Shown: positions 1-12,000 of the stretch, in pieces
Layout: each line of letters opens with the position of its first letter
Position numbering within the stretch: the stretch's first letter is position 1
Assembly: GCF_051014445.1 (NCBI RefSeq)
Contig: NC_135140.1
Location: 17,477,501-17,541,500 of the forward strand
Direction: 5' to 3'
From: Colletes latitarsis
Lineage: Eukaryota; Arthropoda; Insecta; Hymenoptera; Colletidae
Length of the DNA stretch: 64,000 nucleotides
Made by a program: the position numbers and the translations under genes
Notes under the pieces: generated by a model
What the model saw: the letters and a program-made list of their open reading frames with translations, nothing else
Database searches by the model: none
What the model was told of the DNA's origin: nothing

Positions 1-81
1 GTAAAACGTCGCCGCAAACAGTGGTGTCAAGTCCTCGCGGACGAATGGCTCCGGTTTCGACCATTGATTTTCTGGAGGGTA
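1..81 (-). CDS. Partial exon of an unidentified gene running off the left edge
   Basis: Read on the minus strand, a strong acceptor (pyrimidine-rich tract ending TTTTCAG, AG at 83-82) is followed by 27 open codons to the window edge. They read YPPENQWSKPEP, then FVREDLTPLFAATFY. Composition (Pro, Trp, Glu, Phe) and third-position use look coding rather than random. The exon continues to the left of the window, so neither the family nor the 5' exon can be named. Phase 0 at the acceptor is assumed from the only fully open frame I examined. It could still be a chance open stretch behind a cryptic acceptor. Confidence 0.45.
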
Positions 82-3000
82 CTGAAAACAGAAATAAATT
101 CAGTGACTCGCCGGTTGGGCAGTGTTCGAATGGTTTTACACACGAATGAACGGATGAATGAAGGTTCATTCGAATGAATTTTTACGCGAATTTCCGGAAG
201 GATAGACCGGGTATTACATTACGATTCTCTTTTTTTCGTACACGCGGGGTACAGTTTGCGTAAACCACACAATAGTCAAATAGACAAGGGTTATATTGGA
301 TTACCGAGTATCTTACTGTCCGATCTCATTATTCCACCACGTCAAAATCGTAATATAACATTTGTGAGGATTTACCTGGGTGTCTTGCATCCACGTAGGT
401 ACGATTGCAAGCTTGGGCAGACACAAAGATGGCGAAGGATAGAGGACGGACTCCAAACGTGGTCGTGCAACAAGTCCAAACGCGCGTCGTACCAAGTACT
501 AATTCGTTTTTTATTCGCGTCCATTCGTCGATCTCGCCTATATATAGTCGCGAAAGGAATCGAAAGGTTAAATTTCCTGCCTTTCGTTGCAGGAATTCGC
601 GGACGAGCACTTATCGCGAGCAACTAAAAACAGCTTGAAACGGTCGCGCGCGCGCCAGCAACGATGAAAAAGAGTCTGGGACTCTTTAAGAACTTCTTAG
701 GTGTTTTAATTGCGCTATTTCGTAGTTGTACACGCGCCACTCGAGCCGAGCCTGGCAATTGTGTCAAGAGCGTGCGTTTACACGGACGAAACGTTCGTAC
801 TAAGTGGCCCGTGAGATGGGTCACGTTTAACGAAAATTAGAAAAGAAAGCGGTCCCTGATACCTTGTCTTTTAAGGCACCTATATCTCAACATCTGGTTA
901 CTGGTCAACTCTGGATTAACGCATGTACCATAGTTAAGCTAAGTCAGTCTCAGATTCAAGTAGTTGCAGACATTTTTCGGCGAAATTAAAAAATTTCAAA
1001 TCGTTCTAAAAAAATTATTTTCAGTTGCAGGAGTCAATTACAATCATTTTTTGTCATTGGACATAACTCCGAAATCCTGCTCACTTTCAAGAAAAAAATT
1101 CTTTACGAAAAATATAATATGTGACCTGAAATTTTTTCCATGCTTATGTTTAAAAAATCATAACTCCTGAACGGATTGGAGGATTTTAATGTTTAAAAAG
1201 GCAAATAACGCGTATTTTAGCGAAGAATATGTAGAAATTCTAACAATAATGAAAAAGTTATTCCTTAATTCCGTAAAGTGAGAAGAACTCCATTGCAAAT
1301 GACACGAAAATGGTAATGGGGCTGTGGAGCTTCAGAAAAATGGGGCAAAAAAATACATTGTACGTAAGATCTACTCGTATACCACATCTATGGTTTGATA
1401 GAAACGATGTTTTATCGACGTTTTAAAATACGAAATAAAAGGTGTAAAAGTCGACTTGGTTACTGGTATGGTCTCTTGCGTAATTATGGACAGTATAAGA
1501 CACTTTATCGATTAATATAAAATAGAGCAAAAGAATATTTGTGAAAACATGTGTGAATGTCCATCGAGTCGAACAAATTTCTATTTATCCACATTTGAAT
1601 AACAGTTATTGTTCGCTTACGTTTTTCTGAAGGTTGTTCAAGTGTCCAATACCCTCAATTCCTTTGATATCTTCTCATAGCTGTCGAAGAACCTCTTTGT
1701 CTTTATTGGTTCCCCTGTTCCCTTTGATCCGACCTAGCTTCTCAGGTAACGTTCAGCTTCTGGACAGAAGTTTTTCAATGAAGGCGTAAAGGTTAGACGA
1801 GCGTTAGTACGTCCTATTGAACTCGATTCTATTTAAGGGTGTAGCACCAAGAACGTTGCTATCTAGTGGAAATCGAAGAATGTCAGCTGGAGGCCACGAC
1901 GAGGCCAGGACCTTGACGTTTAGGAGGATCGGGAGGATACCTGGCCTATGTTAGGGTCGTCAGTTTGCAGATAGCCATCCGTGAAGATCGATTCGATAAA
2001 TAAGTTCACGAACTCCTCCCTATCGTACCCTGCAACCCCGATAATTTTAATGAACCTTCGAACTTTCACGCACGTGGCTAGCGAATCGTTTATGGGCGCC
2101 GAGTATAGCGCGTTTGGCGTCCACCGTTTTCTGGATAATCAGTTTTTACGAGTCATTTTTTATTTTTGCTTTTGGGATTTTTTAATGCTCTTATAGAATT
2201 TCTTATCAAAACTTTTAATAGTTTTAACGTTTACGAGCGTTTATGAGACCTTCAGCGCGTCTCGAGCCCACCAAAACCGTATTTCGATGGACCTTCGAGA
2301 CGTTGCGAATTCTGTTTGCTCGTAATGTCGTAGTTTATCGAGAAAAATTGAAAGAAAGCGATTTCGCCCTACGCGAAACGGACGCGCCATTGAATCGAAC
2401 GCGGATGGGCTGTAAAGCTGAGATTATCGAACGGAAATTACACAGGAAAATCAGTCAGTATTGCCGGCGATTAATGGATAAATAAACGAAGGCCCCGCGT
2501 GTTTGAACTTCGCAAACATGGCACGTAATTAGCGAAGTTTAGTTACATCAAAGAGCACGTACAGGGTGTTCAAATTCTCTCCATCATCGTCGAGAGACCG
2601 GGCGTTGAATTACAAGTGGCGAAACACAATGCAAACGCGTAGAACGGAACAACAGATATAAAGGGTGGTGGTTGAATAGCCAGGACGGACGGGGAAACAC
2701 GAGTAAAACTATTTCGCAAAATGGCGAAACGAGCTGGATCGAGGGGCGATAGGCGGATCCCAGAAACGACCAATTCTTCAGTCGAGTGCTACTCTGCTCA
2801 CAGTTCTTGTCGTTACCCTCCTCTTGATTCGTTTCTGAACGCTTTAATGGTCGTTTTTAATCCCGATATTTATAAATTGAACATTTTATAAATAGGCAAA
2901 TATTAGCTCGAATAACTCGCTTACGATGTATCGAAGCAATCTAGTTCCAGGTTGTATTTTTCGACGCCCAACAAGCGTACAAAATGGAAAATATTTGGAC

Positions 3001-3688
3001 GATCAAAGATACCGTCGAAACAAAGAGGAAATTGAGCTTGCTCGTCGCGAGAGAGAACCAGATTGAATCTGTCTGTCTGCAGATACGATGAATTTTTCCG
3101 AGATCGTGCAAAACCTGCCGGGCCTTCTTTTTTCTTCGTCTCGTTCGTATTAATAATGGAAAAAGTCTTACGTCTGGCCTACTTTTCCCGCAATTTACCG
3201 TGCTCACGGCTTTCGCATAAGTTTCTTGAAGTAGCTGCACCCTAGTTCCGCTGTTCTTTTGTTGCCAAGCTTTTCATTAGTCACTCTCCGTTACAATGGT
3301 CATTTTCATTTCGCATTCTCGAGCCTGATTTTTATGAAAATATTACGAGTACGGAACGATGCCAAAGCCTGTGGGAAAGTGTGATGTCTCTCGATGGCGC
3401 GTCGAATATTAACTCTTTCTTGCTCAAAATTTAAAATGGCAGACGTTGTTTGTAGCTTTTACTCGTGCAAATGGATAATTGTACGTGTAACAATTTGGTT
3501 TCTAGGGAGCTATTGATAATTTCTCTCGATGCTTTCGATTTCGAATGGTTACGTATGCAAGGAACGCGTATGCAAGCTGTTCAGTCGATCAAGCATTCCC
3601 TTGGTTCTCTCTTTCCACTGTTCTTCCTTGTTCCTAGAGACAACGAGAAGCGCCAGGAACATTTTATCGCGCTGTACCAATGGTTTCC
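82..3688. other. Spacer or intron, no supported gene
   Basis: No exon with recognisable protein content was found between the left-edge exon and the DRC5 stop codon, apart from the repeat fragment at about 960-1350. Several 60-120 codon open frames exist but lack splice signals or family resemblance. Upstream KChIP exons were searched for here by eye and not found. A TATATATAG string near 537-546 is the only core-promoter-like motif noticed, and nothing downstream supports using it. Confidence 0.5.
960..1350 (+). repeat. Fragment of the TIR/143-bp-satellite element family (copy 1)
   Basis: It begins with one degenerate unit of the 143-bp satellite seen at 13.3, 23.1, 28.6 and 61.3 kb (motifs TTTTTCGGCGAAATTAAA and GTCAATTACAATCATTTTT). 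It continues into a non-satellite segment containing CATAACTCCTGAACGGATTGG, TTTTAATGTTTAAA and GCGTATTTTAG. That second segment reappears at about 61440-61660, so both copies come from the same longer parent element. No terminal inverted repeats are visible here, so the copy is truncated at both ends. Confidence 0.7.
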
Positions 3689-6600
3689 TTACCTGAGCAC
3701 AGCCTCATGAATAGACAATTTCGATTGGCTGGAGAAATTGCACATTCGAGCGTCGAAGTCAACAATGAACGGCATGGACTTGAATGCAGCATTGAATATC
3801 TCGCCCACTGAAATCATATCGTTTATCATTTTCCGGCGCCTCGTACATTCGTATCAACAACATCGATCCGTGCATACAGGGTGTTGCAACTTCAAGCACC
3901 GGAAATGTTGATGACACCATGAAAACAGACAGATGTTTCTATCGTTAAAATAATAATATCCAAACAGTGGGTAGCGGAGCACTCAAAGTTTGTTCGTAGC
4001 ATTAAATTATTTGGATGTTCCTCGACCCAATTTTCCCCTCACCCTCTTCGCCAAAATCGTTATTAGACACGTCGAGGCTCAACATTTTAAACTTGACGCA
4101 GCCAGACCTTAATACTTCGGCGAGCGCCGCGCCTCCGTCAGCTTTAATTCCGCAGCCACTCACGTTAAGTATCTCTAAGCTGTCAGTTCGCAGTAAATCT
4201 GAAACAAATATAGGCGTCTTTGAAAAAAATTTTCAGGTCAAATGCTAAACAACCGGAAAATCTGCTACCAGATAATAATAAATAAATAATCCGGAAAAAT
4301 TCACCAGGGATTAAGGTTTCCGCATTGCTTCTATTTATTTTTTTTTTATTATAAAATTGAATTGTCATCTTCAAAGTGCTTTGGGGGTTCGTGTCGCGCG
4401 CTCGTGTGCAAACACAATGATTAATTCAGTCCTCCCTCATTACAGAGAACTGAACAAAGACTCGTGATTCTCAATGGCACTTTGACTGAATGGCGGCTCA
4501 TTTACTGCCTGTTCTTCGGCTTATTTTTTTATTATGAAATATAACGAATTTTTGAAATATTTCTTATCCGTTCAGTAGGGGTTAAAAAATTATTAATCGC
4601 GTCAATATAAAATTATAAATCACTTTTTCTTACGAGTTAATTTATCATTCTGTATAAATTGAAGGCCATAATAGGCCATAATGGCCCCTTTCTAAGCCAA
4701 TCACAGTTTCCACTATTTGCAACAAGCACGTGTGTCGAAATAAATTACAGTCCTCTGAGGTGGCCTTGACCAATCGAGACCTGACCCGGCTATAGTTTGT
4801 TTTACAGGAGTGTAAAGCCTCCGACATACCGGGAAAGTAAATATTGACTTACGGAGGGGCCAATGTCAGCGAACCGATGCCTCGTATACTCACAAGCACA
4901 CACGTGAATCGTCCCGGAATCCAGCAAAGGATTCAACCTCAAATTCAGGTGCTTCAGTATCGACCCTTCAGTCTTCAGCAATCCGTATATCACGCCAGCC
5001 ACTCCATCCGGGCCAATATCGTTGTTCACCAAATGCAAAACCTTAAGGCCCTTGTGCATGGAGAGGAACTCCCCCACCGCGTGGGCGCCTTTGTCCGCCA
5101 ACTTGCAGTGAGAAAAATCGATCTCCTCTATCTGGCTTTAAAAACAATCGTTGCCAATCCATGGGGGAGGAAAGAAATACCAAAAGTTAATCGTTCCTTG
5201 AACTCTGCATCGTTTGGAGCTCTAAAATTTCTAGGATACTTGTCGATTTTCGTGTCAATTTATTTTAATCTAAACGTGTGTCAAACGTGTGAGGCATCAA
5301 CTTGCAATTTTTAGAGCTCCAAACTTCTGTACGATTACTAGATAGCGGATATTTATGCATTTATGGGAAATTTTAATTCTCAACAAATTACAGAATGCGC
5401 TCAATTTAAGGGGCTGTGACAATCCTCTACGAAGCTTCCATTCCACCAATTCTATTAATGAAAATATGAATTTGCATAAAGATTTTACCAACATTATTGT
5501 TTGCAACAACTCCTTGAAGCAGAGCGGCGACACGCGGTTGGTTCAGATTGCTCCGCGACAGAGTAAACTTCTTCAAGTTTGGGCAGGCTTTGATGCCCTC
5601 ACCGAGTCCCATGCAGTCTTCGACGGAGAACCTTTTTCGCGTAAATCAAGCGTCCGGAATAAATGGCCGTTTTAATGAAAACCATCGTCGTGAAGTGACT
5701 CACTCAAAGTCGCGCCACTCGAAGCCGTCGTTCATGTAAATAACTCCGAAGATGATGCGAATCTCAACGAGATGAGGTAGCTGGGGGAGAATGCCGGCCA
5801 TGGGGATGTGGTGAACGACGTCCTCGCCCGCGAGACACGGGTCCTCGTCGTCCAAGGCTTTCACAATTTTTCTGCGAATTTTTAAAACGTACAGAAACTG
5901 TTGATCGAGAGTTTTGAAGAACTTCTTACTTGGTAGGCACGAGGGAACGGATTCTTATCGCGTGCACGTAATTCCGTACGAGCTCGATCATCTTCTCGCA
6001 CTCCTCCTTCTGTGTTTCGAAGAAGGTGGGCTCCAGACGTTCCAGACATTCGCATAATAGGCCCTCGCAATACCGTTGTCGCCACGAATTACCGTGCTCC
6101 GTTGGATCGTTGTGTTCCCATCTGAGGCAATTGGAGTATTTGAGTTCAGTGACCCCCATCAAGCAACAACCAATTTTGTAGTTTTACCTATCTTTCGAGC
6201 AACGTTCCCAATAATATTCATCCTCGATTCTGGTTATGGTCAATTCGAACGGCAGGTTGGTTGGCAGAATTTCTATCAACTGGTTTTTATCTTCGCAAGT
6301 GGGCAGTTCCTCTAGTATAGGGTTATCCTTCCACACTGAGGCTATGATGTGAAGAGCTAGGGTTCTCAAGGTTGGAACTCTCCCTAAGTCCCAGGAGACA
6401 TCCTCCGATCGAATTGTCCTCTCGAGCTCGTTCGATAACTCGGTTGTTTCATAGGAACATCTTATCGACAGATTTAATTGTCATTACATATCCTTAAGGG
6501 GAACTAAATAAAGGCCGTTAAATGATAATAAGACGTAAAACAGCGAGATATATTAATAAAAGTTAGTAGTTTAATGGGTAAAACTCGAAGAACAACTATT

Positions 6601-6809
6601 TGATGTGCTTTATCAGTTTATCGAATTGTTGGTTATTGGGTAATAAAGTAAACTTTTGTCCTATTAAATGGAAATTATAAATTCTATTAGAGACTCCGTA
6701 TTTTCCCAACGACCACGGAACGCTCGATGAATTTGAACGTAGCAAGAAAATGGAGGCATTACCTGTAAGTCTCGAAGACGTTCCTTGGCACGGTGTGGGG
6801 AATCCTCAT
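3689..6809 (-). CDS. DRC5: Dynein regulatory complex subunit 5 (TCTE1/DRC5), leucine-rich repeats, 8 exons
   Basis: DRC5 is a subunit of the axonemal nexin-dynein regulatory complex, which links outer doublets and tunes dynein in motile cilia and sperm flagella. In insects this predicts expression in testis and chordotonal neurons. Exons in coding order: 6809-6763, 6460-6188, 6121-5930, 5871-5704, 5631-5489, 5127-4894, 4198-4043, 3807-3689. Phases agree at every join, giving 443 residues against about 500 for vertebrate TCTE1. The N-terminal half carries the family block around DEYYWERCSKDRW and RNYVHAIRI. From about residue 275 leucine-rich repeats follow: IDFSHCKLADKG, LHLVNNDIG, LNLRLNPL, LNVSGCGI, LSLDVSNNDFG. 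The C-terminus IFNAAFKSMPFIVDFDAR matches the family tail. The first exon (start codon 6809-6807) and its join at 6460 are the least certain, because that acceptor lacks a pyrimidine tract. The 5631 acceptor is also weak but is needed for frame. Confidence 0.88.
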
Positions 6810-7444
6810 TTCTCTGCTGTCCTTTCCGCGTCACCTTCGCAAATATGCAAACATGAGTATCTGTTCTACCTCCTCCCTCCCACTCTCGTCGAATTTTCTA
6901 CTGTTTTATATTCTTTCCGAGGCGGCACGCTGCCAAACGCCATTGAGACCGAAAGCCCCTATCTTCAGTGAATTAACATATACTGTTCGTTTTTATCGTC
7001 GTACATGAATCTGCATTGAAACAATCACTATTATGCAAAACGAGCGTTGTTCAAGGGACAGAATCTAGGAATTATTTCCCCCATCTCGATGAATCACAAG
7101 TGATTATTACAATAAATAGTAGATGAATACTTGTTGGAACAATTTTGCCTCCATTTTCTAGCTTCAATTAAAATGTTTCACGTTTAAAATTAGGCAAGAA
7201 AGCTGTAACATTTCAGAGCAAAGGTAGCTTTTATACCTGAGGGATCAAAGAAATTGGACTTTAACTAAAACAAAGATGTCGTGTTACTGTTTAAATGAAC
7301 AGTGTAGACGATCTCCTTAGATCAAAATGGCTTTCCTGACGCGCCCCAAAAGTATAGCAACTTCCTCTCGGGACAACTTATGCGTTAGCTCAACTAAACG
7401 AACGGCCACGGAACCAAGATAACGCTCTTCCCGATTGCTTTCAG

Positions 7445-8823
7445 GAGTGTCCGGAGGGTGTAGTGCACGAGGACTCGTTCAAGGACATCTACGCGAAATT
7501 CTTCCCCCATGGCAGTGAGTTCCAATTAAATAAGAGATCCCGTTTTAGCGTAAATAGTTAACGGCGACTCCTCCTACGAATTGCAGACTCCAGCCTCTAC
7601 GCCCATTACGTGTTCAAGGCCTTCGACGTAAACTGCAACGGCGCCATCAGCTTCAGGGTAATTTATTTATTCGCGTCCATATATCGGGTTCGCGCTTGTA
7701 AACGCTTTAAGGTCCATTTATACAGACCGAGCTCGAGCGGATTTTTCCCACGTCGACCATAAGTCGACCATCAAACGGTAACCGAACAGCCATATTCGCC
7801 TCTCCGAGTGGTGCTTGGGCATCCCAACCGCGTGAAACTTGTATCAACCGATCACTGTGCATAGGAATTCCCTCCTCAGATCGCCATAAAAGAATCTTCC
7901 CCTATTTATCGACTCGAATTTGGCCCTCGGTTTGTGCGAATGGACCTTTGCACGTTGCGTTAAATATGGCGTTCGCAGGATCTTTTGGTCACTTTATCGA
8001 CGCTGCTGCGAGGCAGCATCTACGAGAAGCTACGATGGACCTTCAAGCTGTACGATATAAACGGCGACGGATGCATCACCAGAGGCGAGCTTGGGGAAGT
8101 CGTGACGGCGGTCCACGAGCTCATGGGCAGACGACATCACGCCGAGGAGGACAGAAAAGTCAGGGAACAGTTGGACAGGGTGTTCAAGAAACTCGACCTA
8201 AATCAAGACGGCGTAATAACGATTGAGGAATTTATCGAGAGCTGCTTGAAGGTGCGACATCTTATTTTATTCGCGACTTCGTTCAGAGTTCAAGAGGTGT
8301 CCATTTGAAAACATTTGCCAATCAGAGTTCCTAGTCTACAGCGTCCTACAGAGTGGCGTTAATTCCTTGCTCGTATTTATAGCGAACCCGATGTTTTACG
8401 CGACAAATGTGGTGCTTAAGTAACGATCGCTATCGTTTTCTTCCCTTCCACGCGATACTTCATTTGGTTCCTTGTCGACTGCAACCTACCACATTTTTTA
8501 CGCGAATAATCACAGTTAAAGTCTAGTAATCTTCCTACTGTAGGGTACAGTTCGTAATCAAACATGGTCGCCGTCATCGACTGTTTCAAGATGGCGTCTT
8601 GACCTGTTCAGCGGTCAGAACTATCTGTTGACATATTTTTGACCAACAAATCGGCATCTTTTGGCAGAAATTGCTTTAAATGAGGAAATAATTGTATTTG
8701 CCACCTAGACTACTGATTCAAAATACATATGTAGCCCTTTATGGAAGGTGAATATTGAGGAGATGAATCTTTTAGGATGACGTGATCACTCAGTCGCTGG
8801 CAATGTTCGATTGCACGCTTTGA
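7445..8823 (+). CDS. Kv-channel-interacting protein (KChIP family, EF-hand), 3' part of the gene
   Basis: KChIPs are neuronal calcium sensor-family EF-hand proteins that bind the N-terminus of Kv4 (Shal) channels and set A-type current and surface expression. Visible exons: 7445-7514, 7587-7657, 7979-8251, 8776-8823, with consistent phases. They encode 153 residues and a TGA stop at 8821-8823. The product starts at ECPEGVVHEDSF, the usual segment just before the first active EF-hand. Loops seen in order are FDVNCNGAISF, YDINGDGCITRGEL and LDLNQDGVITIEEF, with calcium-ligating D, N and E residues in place. The C-terminus is DDVITQSLAMFDCTL. The N-terminal exon or exons (degenerate first EF-hand) were not found between here and the left edge. 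They are probably farther upstream, which would place DRC5 inside a KChIP intron. The stop is followed by an open in-frame extension, listed separately. Confidence 0.9.
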
Positions 8824-9066
8824 TCTCCGGCGAAGGAGGAGCCCACGGCAGTGACCACGACGCCGCCAACGCCGCTCTCCATCACGACAACCTTCTCACA
8901 GTCCCAGTCGCCTTCGCCACCGCCGCCGTCCTACTCTCTGCTGCCACCGATTCCACCGCCTTTGCCTTCTCAACCACCTCCAGGTTACACTGTTCAGGAT
9001 CAGGAGTTGTACATGCTTCTAGCGGCGCACTGGTGGAATCAACCGGAGGCACCGCTCTTTTGTTAA
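8824..9066 (+). other. In-frame, PPxY-containing open extension after the KChIP stop codon
   Basis: After the TGA at 8821-8823 the same frame stays open for 80 codons to TAA at 9064-9066. The peptide is Ser/Thr/Pro-rich and contains two PPxY motifs (PPPPSY and QPPPGY), the core ligand of WW domains. It ends YMLLAAHWWNQPEAPLFC. The base after the stop is T (TGAT), not the C typical of the leakiest contexts. This may be stop-codon readthrough, an alternative exon reading, or open GC-rich 3'UTR. The overlapping frame is also long and open (227 codons, 8811-9494), which warns that composition alone might explain it. Confidence 0.35.
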
Positions 9067-12000
9067 GGGTAACGTACTTAACGAACCTTGTATCTTCTTT
9101 GGTTCTCGAAAGGACGACAGTAAACTGGGATTCTTGGACAGTGGCGCTTAACACCACGAGGTCTGTCCCGGTAGACGTTAAAAAACTGAAAAGCATCTGT
9201 AAAAGTTTCCAAAACGATGTTAACATTTTTGCACAGGCTGAGATGAACGCGATTCCTGACGAGAACAAGAGTATCCAGTTTCTGGAAAGGAAGAGGGAGC
9301 CGAGCAACAAGGAAACTCGCCGGAATCTTGTGGGTTCAGTAATACAATTAAATATGTTCGCCGTGAGCGAACGAGCCGAGGATGTTTCTTCTTGCGGAAG
9401 AGGTATTTTACGTCACGTAAGTGAACCTATCCGAGTACGTCCCGATGCAAGGTACTACGTGAGAGAGGATAACGATTTGTCAATTGCGAGTTAACGGATC
9501 GGTGTACGGAATCGTTAAGCGATCGACTTGTAACGGGAGAAATGCTAGAAAATTACGGTGTCGGTGAATTAGGAATATTAAAGGAAATCTATCCAATATA
9601 ATAATTGGATTCCAAGAGGACCGCGAAACGAGAGATTCGAGATAGACGGCTTTTGATATCTTCGAGTTCTCGGGGCTCGTTTCGACGCGGTGGACGTCGA
9701 ACGTTGTGGAGGATAATTTGTTATTCGTGTTCCACGACGTCGCCGAATGATAATGTTAAACGGACGATGAGACGTAGCAGAGCATTCGATTTTTGTTGAC
9801 TTCTGTGCCAAAGCCCTGTATAAAAACTATTCTATTTCTTTCGTATGCGATAATAGGTTGCGAACGATGAGGAATTTCGAAAGATACGATTTTATCTAAG
9901 GGGTTAATCATGATAGTCGAGACGCGAGATTACGCACAGAGCGCTCCTAAGTTCGTTAGGCAATCGAAAGCGATTCACGGTGGAAAAGAAGCAATCCAAA
10001 CTCGCAAATTGCAAAATCGTAGTCTTGCGTACTGTGCCTCGGTTTCTCACAATCTTCAAAAGCGCTAAATTTGTTTTAAAAACAACAAGGTTACATTATT
10101 ATGTGGATTGGCGGTGTTTTTGTTTAACACAGTCGGTTGTTTTAACAAAATATGTAGGCAAATAGAAAGAACAATCGCTAAAAACAGTGCAATATTCGAT
10201 GAATAAAACTATGGTTTTTCAATTTGTGAATCAATAGCGAGTAGACAACGCATTGTCGATTTAGATACAGTTTCTGTTCAATGGCCAGAATTGAGAAGTT
10301 CAGTCTGAAGGTTCGATCTATTTAGTTTAAATCAGCTTTCAGATGCTAGTTTGATTTCCTTTCTGAAGCACTAAATAAATTTAAAGAATTTAATGTCTGT
10401 GGAATTCAAAATATACAAAGGGTCGGTAGGAAATTAAAATAACACTTTATTTCGTATTTTGATCGCCTCGTTTTCATCGTACATCGCCATTTTAGATAGA
10501 TCTTATACTTCTAGTCAGGGAACCACCGATTTCATTTATTACTCTATCAATATGCTTTTCTTGAACGCCTAACCAAACATTCTGTAGGAGGTGTCGAAGG
10601 GATTTGTTTTATTTCCAGACAATCGTGCGTTTCGCGAGTACCATACGAGGAAAAAAAACAGTTCGTTCATCGATATTAAAATGGCGGTATACAAAAACAA
10701 TGTAGTTCTGCTAATGAAACGACAGGACGGTATTACGTTGTCAATGAAAAACTCTGTATTCCGGGTACACCCGTTTTCGATAACGTTTGTAGAGATATCG
10801 TAGGGGTAAGCGAATCGAGAATCAATTTTTTTAAGAGTCGATTGTTAAAATTCGTAGACAGTAAGCGAACATACTGAGTAGATAAGGTTAATCTCGTCGA
10901 ATAGAACGCGAGAGAAATTTCCGTTATTGCTCACCCATGGTAATGAAACACCAAACTGCAATAATTAACTCGTAATAAACGACTGTAATAAAAGCGAGTA
11001 AATAACGAAATTGCACAGTGCGCTTTCGTTTAAATTTCGAACGTCGAGTACAGGTAGTTTCAGAGCTTCTAGAGTGACCTTTGTTTCTCGAGTACCCTTT
11101 TCTCGATCATAGCGAGCCACGAGGAACGATCCATTCGATAAACAAATTTAATAACAGGCAAAGTAGTCGTTTTTAGTGAGCAAATTGGACGTCTTAACCT
11201 CTTTTTGACTTAATTGCGTATTACTAATTCTGTTATCATATTTGTGTACTGTTCTCATTGCATCGTAACGAAAAACTCTCTAGCAAAACTCTACCATAAC
11301 CTGTACGTTAAACTCGACACCTTATTCGTTCGAACGCACGTTAGTTTGTACCATATTCAAGGTAACGAACGATTCGAGCTAATAGTTACCTGGAAATCGT
11401 CAGTCAATGCTTTTCGTTTCTATTCAAATCCTTCGAAATAGCGAATGAAACGAATTAGGGTCGTCGACCTAGGACAAGTTAATCTAGAATAATAAAAATT
11501 TGTTAACTGTTATCGTCTCTTTGTAGCACTGTCACTTGTTAATCGATGAAATCCCTTGTCACGGTGTTTTTAATGAGGGATCGATGATGCATAGGTTGCT
11601 AGGCACGTTCCTATAACAACTGTTAGTTGATAATGACGTTGAATTTGGGTTCTTAGGAGAGAAGGAACATCAGTGAACAGTTTTCGCCTTATCGCACCAA
11701 ACTTTCGCTAAATCACCATTTAGGTTAACTGTACAAATCTTTAAATTATAAATCGTACATTGACTCTGAAACGAATCTCTGGATACGACCAGGCGCCTTG
11801 GGCCTTTTTCTTCGATTGTTTGCCCGGTTTTGGATTTAAATCACATTCTCCAACGACTGATTATAACGTTTTGAATGCGTTGTTGCACTTTTTAGGGAAT
11901 CTACGTAGGTATCTCTTCCTCCGTCACATTGTATCGCACACGTTACAGCCGGTGGTGGGAATGATACCAAATTTTTCATAACCTAATTATCAACCATTTA

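Noticed and set aside
7321..7445. ATG at about 7328 as the KChIP first exon (AAAATGGCTTTCCTG)
   Set aside because: Its frame reaches TAA before the exon at 7445, lacks a donor, and does not resemble a KChIP N-terminus.
8811..9494. A 227-codon frame overlapping the KChIP terminus and its 3' flank
   Set aside because: It starts with TTG in another frame of the KChIP last exon, reads GC-rich Pro codons as Ala/Ser runs, and shows no domain. I consider it a shadow of the proline-rich frame and UTR, though its length was noted.
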